Assembly: GCA_964476155.1 (NCBI GenBank)
Contig: CAYYYS010000003.1
Coordinates: 1-64,000 of the forward strand
Length of the DNA: 64,000 nucleotides
Source: JAHIYU01 sp964476155
GTDB taxonomy: Bacteria > Krumholzibacteriota > Krumholzibacteriia > LZORAL124-64-63
Direction of reading: 5' to 3'
In this document: positions 60,093 through 64,000 of the stretch, piece after piece
Layout: every line of letters starts with the position of its first letter
Position numbering within the stretch: position 1 is the stretch's first letter
Position numbers and translations under genes: made by a program
Notes under the pieces: generated by a model
Databases searched by the model: none
The model's input: only the letters and a program-made list of their open reading frames with translations
Told to the model about the DNA's origin: nothing

Positions 60093-60713
60093 ATGGCATC
60101 TTCCAACCGCACAACACTTTCCGCCAGCCACGGCGGTAAGCGCCCCGGCGCCGGACGCCCCGCGGGTACCGGCCCCTACGGCGAGCCGACGCGGCCCATG
60201 CGCATCCCCGAGAGCCTGATCGTGCCCATCCGCGAACTGCTCGAGCGACGCCTGGAGGCCGCCAACGCCGAGCGTGACGCCCTACCCGTGGGCGACAACA
60301 TCCTGACACCGGACTTCGCGTCCGGGTCGCTCCCCCTGCCGCTGTTCAGCGACCGGGTCGCTGCTGGTTTCCCATCCCCCGCCGACGACCACCTGGAGAA
60401 CAAACTCGACCTGAACGAGCACCTCGTGAAGCACCCCGCCGCCACCTTCTTCGTGCGCGTGGAGGGCCAGTCGATGATCGGCGCAGGGATCCATCCCGAC
60501 GACATCCTGGTGGTGGACCGGTCCATGGAGGCGAGCAACGGCAACATCGTGGTGGCGGCCGTGGACGGCGAGTTGACCGTGAAGCGTCTGCAGTACCGGC
60601 GGGCCCGCTTGTTCCTGGAGCCCGAGAATCCCGACTACGACCCCATCGAGATTACCGGCGACACCGATCTGATGGTGTGGGGCGTCGTGACCAGCGTCAT
60701 CCATCAAGTCTAG
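60093..60713 (+). CDS. umuD: UmuD-like S24 self-cleaving protein with long N-terminal arm
   Basis: A 206-residue LexA-fold protease of translesion polymerase V. The Ser127/Lys164 dyad (EGQSMIGAG; LTVKRL) and the Ala91-Gly92 cleavage site are spaced exactly as in E. coli UmuD (35 residues from the Gly after the cut to Ser, 37 from Ser to Lys). The N-terminal arm is 91 residues instead of 24 and begins with a basic KRPGAGRPAGTGPYGEPTR segment, then a helix (RIPESLIVPIRELLERRLEAA) that may bind DNA. AGAGGTG precedes the ATG. umuC starts 11 nt after its stop. A promoter and palindrome lie upstream. Confidence 0.9.
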   Translation: MASSNRTTLSASHGGKRPGAGRPAGTGPYGEPTRPMRIPESLIVPIRELLERRLEAANAERDALPVGDNILTPDFASGSLPLPLFSDRVAAGFPSPADDHLENKLDLNEHLVKHPAATFFVRVEGQSMIGAGIHPDDILVVDRSMEASNGNIVVAAVDGELTVKRLQYRRARLFLEPENPDYDPIEITGDTDLMVWGVVTSVIHQV

Positions 60714-60724
60714 GAGATCCCGTC

Positions 60725-62008
60725 ATGTCCCGCACTTTTGCCCTGGTCGACTGCAACAACTTCTACGCCTCGTGCGAACGGGTCTTCAAGCCGCAGCTGC
60801 AAAACGAGCCGGTGGTGGTCCTCTCCAACAACGACGGCTGCGTGATCGCGCGCTCGGCCGAAGCCAAGGCGATGGGCATCCCCATGGCGGCGCCCTTCTT
60901 CAAGTTCAAGCGGCTGGCCGAGCACCGAAAGGTGACGGTCTTCTCGTCGAACTATCCGCTGTACGGGGACATGTCGGCCCGCGTGATGCGTACGCTGGCG
61001 GATTTCACGCCTCGCCTGGAGGTCTACTCCATCGATGAGGCCTTCCTGGACCTGAGCGGCAACGAGCGGCGCGGGCTGACCGCCTACGGACGGGAGATCG
61101 CCGAGACGGTGTGGCGCGTCACGGGCATTCCGGTCTCGGTGGGGATCGGACCGACCAAGGTGCTCGCCAAGGTGGCCAACCGCATCGCCAAGCGGAACCC
61201 CGAGACCGGCGGTGTGCTGGACTTCACCGCCCTGGGGCCCCATCGCGAGGCACACCTGGCGCAGATCGACGTGAAGGACGTGTGGGGGATCGGCCGGCGC
61301 TGGTCCGAGAGGCTCAAGCATCTGGGGATCAGCACCGCGCTGGACCTCCGCGAGGCCGACCCCCATCTCGTCCGACGCCGGCTGAGCGTCGTGGGCGAAC
61401 GCATCGTCCACGAACTGCGCGGGACCTCTTGCCTGGATCTGGATGAGGCTCCGCCGGCCAAGCAGCAGATCATGACCTCGCGCACCTTCGGTGAGCGCGT
61501 CACCGACGCGCGGGATATGCGCGAAGCCATCGGCACCTTCGCCACCCGCACCGCCGAGAAACTCCGTGACCAGCACTCGCGCGCCCGGGCCGTCATGGTC
61601 TTCATCGCCACCAGCCCCTTCAACGAGGCCGAGCCCCGCTACCACAACAGCGCGACACGCGCCCTGCCCGACGCCAGCCAGGACTCCGGCGAGATCATCG
61701 GCGCGGCGATCGACGCGCTGGCGAATATCTGGCGCCCCGGGTACCGCTACATGAAGGCCGGAGTCATGCTGCTGGACATCGTGCCCGAAACCCATCACCA
61801 GGGGACGCTCTTCGCCGCGCCGCGTGATGCGTCGCGCGCCCGGTCGGGCAACCTGATGGGCGCACTGGACCGACTGAACCGTAACCTGGGCCGCGGCACC
61901 GTCGGCTACGCAGCCGAAGGGCTGCGCAAGGCCTGGCGTATGAAGCAGGAGCACCGCTCCCCTGCCTATACGACACGGTGGGATCAGTTGCCGGTGGTTC
62001 GGGGATAG
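60725..62008 (+). CDS. umuC: UmuC, catalytic subunit of DNA polymerase V (Y-family)
   Basis: A 427-residue error-prone translesion DNA polymerase. Palm motifs with catalytic acids are FALVDCNNFYASCERVF and the YSIDEAFLDL block; the little-finger and thumb regions follow (VGIGPTKVLAKVANRIAK, VWGIGRRWSERLKHLGI). The C-terminus carries the UmuC-specific block (about 385-425). AGGAG lies 8 nt before the ATG at 60725. With UmuD it forms the Pol V mutasome, activated by cleaved UmuD. No lexA or recA gene is in the window. Confidence 0.95.
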   Translation: MSRTFALVDCNNFYASCERVFKPQLQNEPVVVLSNNDGCVIARSAEAKAMGIPMAAPFFKFKRLAEHRKVTVFSSNYPLYGDMSARVMRTLADFTPRLEVYSIDEAFLDLSGNERRGLTAYGREIAETVWRVTGIPVSVGIGPTKVLAKVANRIAKRNPETGGVLDFTALGPHREAHLAQIDVKDVWGIGRRWSERLKHLGISTALDLREADPHLVRRRLSVVGERIVHELRGTSCLDLDEAPPAKQQIMTSRTFGERVTDARDMREAIGTFATRTAEKLRDQHSRARAVMVFIATSPFNEAEPRYHNSATRALPDASQDSGEIIGAAIDALANIWRPGYRYMKAGVMLLDIVPETHHQGTLFAAPRDASRARSGNLMGALDRLNRNLGRGTVGYAAEGLRKAWRMKQEHRSPAYTTRWDQLPVVRG

Positions 62009-62058
62009 AAAGAGCGGGGGTAGATTCGGGACACGACCAGAGGTATGGTGGAGGGATC

Positions 62059-63132
62059 ATGAAACACGCTGCTAGATTCGTAGTGTTCACCGTCGCACTG
62101 GCCACCGCCGCGATCGCCCTGCTGACCACCGGCTGCAGCGACTCCGGCGACATCCACCGCTTCGACTACCAGGTCATGGGTACCCGCGCCCAGGGCGAGA
62201 TCTACGTCTGGGACCGGACCGCGCGCCACTCCCCGGTCCATCTCGTGCAGGCCACTTTCGACAGCGTGAACACCCGGCTCAGTTCGTGGAACAGCGACTC
62301 AGAAGTCGGACGCTTCAACACGGCCCCGGTCGGCACCACCTTCACGGTGTCGAAATGGTTGAGCACCTGCCTGCGCGTGAGCGAAGAACTGGGCAAGATC
62401 AGCGGCGGCGCCTTCGATCCCAGCGCCGGGCCCTTGATGCGCCTCTGGGGCTTTCGCAGCCGACACGGTCACATCCCGACGGCAGCGGAGTTGGACTCGG
62501 CGCGGGCCCTGCTGGGCGGTTACAAGCACGACCCCTTCCAGCGCAAGCTGACCAAGACGCGCGCCGGCACCCAGATCGACCTGGGCGGCGTGGCCAAGGG
62601 CTTCGCCGTGGACCGGGCCATCGCCAACCTCATCGAGTTCGGCACCAGCAGCGCCCTGCTCGACCTGGGCAGCACCGTCTTCGCGCTCGGGTTACCCGAC
62701 GACCGTGACACATGGCGCGTGGGAATACGCGATCCGCAGGACCCCGACGAGATCTTTGCCACTTTCGGCATGGTCAACCGCGCCGCCGCCACCAGCGGAT
62801 CCTATGAACGCTTCGTGGTGATCGACGGGCACCGCTACGGACATATCATGAATCCCGCGACGGGACAGCCGGCCGAAGGCCTGCTCAGCGTGACCGTCAT
62901 CAGCCGCTCCGCTACCCTGGCCGACGCCTTGTCCACAACCCTCTTCGTGCTCGGCCCGGCGCGGGCACAAAGTCTGCTCCATGACCATTATCCCCACGTG
63001 GACGCCATCCTGATCCTGCCAAGCGGCGAACCCGGGCGGGCCCGCGTGATCGCCACCGAGGGACTACGCGACAACCTGCGGTTGCTTCCCGAATATCAGG
63101 ATCGTTACACGCTCGAATACATGGATTTCTGA
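62059..63132 (+). CDS. apbE: ApbE-type FAD:protein FMN transferase, lipoprotein
   Basis: A 357-residue periplasmic flavin transferase that attaches FMN from FAD to a Thr of target proteins such as NqrC/RnfG. Lipobox LLTTGC shows lipid anchoring. Family blocks: the start of the domain YQVMGTRAQGEIY, LSSWNSDSEVGRFN, GAFDPSAGPLMRLWGF, IDLGGVAKGFAVDRA, TSGSYERFVVIDGHRYGHIMNPATG and LSTTLFVLG. GGAGGG precedes the ATG at 62059. No nqr or rnf gene is in the window. The korA gene begins 161 nt downstream on the same strand. Confidence 0.93.
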   Translation: MKHAARFVVFTVALATAAIALLTTGCSDSGDIHRFDYQVMGTRAQGEIYVWDRTARHSPVHLVQATFDSVNTRLSSWNSDSEVGRFNTAPVGTTFTVSKWLSTCLRVSEELGKISGGAFDPSAGPLMRLWGFRSRHGHIPTAAELDSARALLGGYKHDPFQRKLTKTRAGTQIDLGGVAKGFAVDRAIANLIEFGTSSALLDLGSTVFALGLPDDRDTWRVGIRDPQDPDEIFATFGMVNRAAATSGSYERFVVIDGHRYGHIMNPATGQPAEGLLSVTVISRSATLADALSTTLFVLGPARAQSLLHDHYPHVDAILILPSGEPGRARVIATEGLRDNLRLLPEYQDRYTLEYMDF

Positions 63133-63154
63133 GCTCTCGGCACACCCCCCGAAA

Positions 63155-63176
63155 GCCGCCATTCTTTCTTGGCGGC
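63155..63176 (+). terminator. Stem-loop after apbE
   Basis: A perfect 7-bp hairpin (GCCGCCA/TGGCGGC, 8-nt loop), 22 nt after the apbE stop codon. No T-tract follows, so it is a weak terminator candidate. Confidence 0.4.
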
Positions 63177-63293
63177 GTCACTTAAACGGTTGTACCATTC
63201 CTACGAGAATGTGGAGTCATTACGCCCGCATTCATTTATCACACAAAGTCAACCCGTTACATGCACCGGCCCGATACGCCGGCAGGGGTAACC

Positions 63294-64000
63294 ATGACAG
63301 CCGAGGTCATCAAGCAGGAAGACGTTGTCATCCGATTCGCCGGCGATTCCGGCGACGGCATGCAAATCACCGGCAGCCAGTTCACCGACACCACGGCCAA
63401 GGTCGGCAACGACCTGGCCACCTTTCCCGATTTCCCGTCGGAAATTCGCGCCCCGGCCGGCACGCGCGCCGGTGTTTCGGGCTTCCAGATCCGTTTTAGT
63501 TCGGGGGATATTTTCACACCCGGCGACACGCCCGACGTGCTGGTGGCCATGAACCCGGCCGCGCTGATCACCAACTACCAGGACCTGAAGCCTGGCGGCA
63601 TCGTCATCGCCAACACCGGCGCCTTTACCGACAGGGATCTGAAGAAGGCGCAGTTGGAGAACAACCCCCTCAAGGACGGCACGCTCAAGGCCTACCGGAT
63701 CATCGAGATCGACATCAACAAGCGAGTGGCGCAGGCGCTCGTCGATTCGACCCTGAGCAAGAAGGACATTCTCCGCTGCAAGAACTTCTATACCCTGGGG
63801 TTGATGTACTGGCTGTTCAGCCGTCCCGTCGAACCCACCATCGAATGGCTCGAAAAGAAGTTCGTCAAGAAGCCGGAGCTGATCGAAGCCAACCAGACAG
63901 CGCTGATGGCCGGTTACAATGCCGGCGACATCCACGAGTTCTTCCAGGGGCGCTATACCGTGGCTCCCGTGGACGACATACCGCCCGGCACCTACCGCAA
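63294..64000 (+). CDS. korA: 2-oxoacid:ferredoxin oxidoreductase alpha subunit (KorA-like), 5' part
   Basis: The first 235 residues of a large subunit that runs off the right edge. The N-terminal gamma domain is clear: VVIRFAGDSGDGMQITGSQF, TTAKVGNDLATFPDFPSEIRAPAGT in two blocks, VSGFQIRFSS, DVLVAMNPAALITN, the LKPGGIVIANTG turn and YTLGLMYWLFSR. This gamma-alpha fused layout is typical of 2-oxoglutarate or 2-oxoacid:ferredoxin oxidoreductase KorA. The enzyme joins CoA to a 2-oxoacid with reduction of ferredoxin in anaerobic or reverse-TCA metabolism. AGGGG precedes the ATG at 63294. The partner korB should lie beyond 64000. Substrate is inferred from the alpha-subunit type only. Confidence 0.9.
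   Translation, partial: MTAEVIKQEDVVIRFAGDSGDGMQITGSQFTDTTAKVGNDLATFPDFPSEIRAPAGTRAGVSGFQIRFSSGDIFTPGDTPDVLVAMNPAALITNYQDLKPGGIVIANTGAFTDRDLKKAQLENNPLKDGTLKAYRIIEIDINKRVAQALVDSTLSKKDILRCKNFYTLGLMYWLFSRPVEPTIEWLEKKFVKKPELIEANQTALMAGYNAGDIHEFFQGRYTVAPVDDIPPGTYR

Noticed and set aside
60710..61954. 414-codon minus-strand frame opposite umuC
   Set aside because: Shadow of a Y-family polymerase gene with intact motifs.

Overview
The window is about 64 kb of GC-rich bacterial chromosome with dense, mostly operonic genes. The gene content points to a Gram-negative member of the FCB superphylum, most like the uncultured Krumholzibacteriota/Eisenbacteria-type lineages. Evidence: a short primary-type sigma-70, a PorV/PorQ-type outer-membrane protein, secreted proteins ending in FlgD-like or type IX-like tails with PNPFNP-type linkers, a full Bat (MoxR/DUF58/VWA) operon, paired DUF507 genes, many lipoproteins, and a ferredoxin-dependent 2-oxoacid oxidoreductase. 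The phylum is inference; no marker such as rRNA is present. No phage, insertion sequence, CRISPR array or plasmid gene was recognised.

Layout. 1-11.5 kb: sigma-70 and an HtrA protease, an LpxH-like phosphatase, a PorV-like protein with a giant M6-like exported protein whose zinc motif is destroyed, then a DUF4384 protein with a CxxCH motif and a lipoprotein. 11.5-12.3 kb: a long gene-poor, partly AT-rich gap with a strong nested stem structure. 12.3-19 kb: a TPR-GAF-AAA+ sigma-54 activator with a tiny exported protein, a second NtrC-type regulator, rlmN and an Rrf2 regulator. 19-31.8 kb: acyl-CoA synthetase, CDF transporter, M28 peptidase, CCA-adding enzyme, a coupled btpA-like/rfbB/B3-B4/ggt operon, thymidine kinase facing an HDOD protein across a perfect 28-bp-stem palindrome, and queD. 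31.8-42.2 kb: a seven-gene Bat operon with BatB-BatC and BatD-BatE fusions, ending in a membrane glycosyltransferase carrying TPRs.

42.4-46 kb: DUF507 pair, a glycosyltransferase, and a porin-like protein with a structured leader and a clean terminator. 45.6-49.9 kb: an aldolase, a PD40 lipoprotein, a TonB-C lipoprotein and a TPR protein on the minus strand. 50-55.8 kb: an exported HExxH protein, an ECF sigma/anti-sigma/membrane-protein operon, and a secreted peptidyl-arginine-deiminase-like enzyme with an intact catalytic set. 55.9-64 kb: enolase, a DivIC/FtsB-like protein, initiator tRNA with a U1:U72 mismatch, an unknown acidic protein, a frameshifted methyltransferase, a umuDC operon with a long UmuD arm, an ApbE lipoprotein, and the start of korA, which runs off the right edge.

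Shared themes are envelope biology (export, lipoproteins, Bat complex, HtrA, ECF regulation) and secreted enzymes. The most unusual items are the zinc-less M6-like protein, the secreted deiminase, the nested stem element at 11.76-11.83 kb, the fused Bat genes tied to a glycosyltransferase, and the perfect palindrome between tdk and the HDOD gene.
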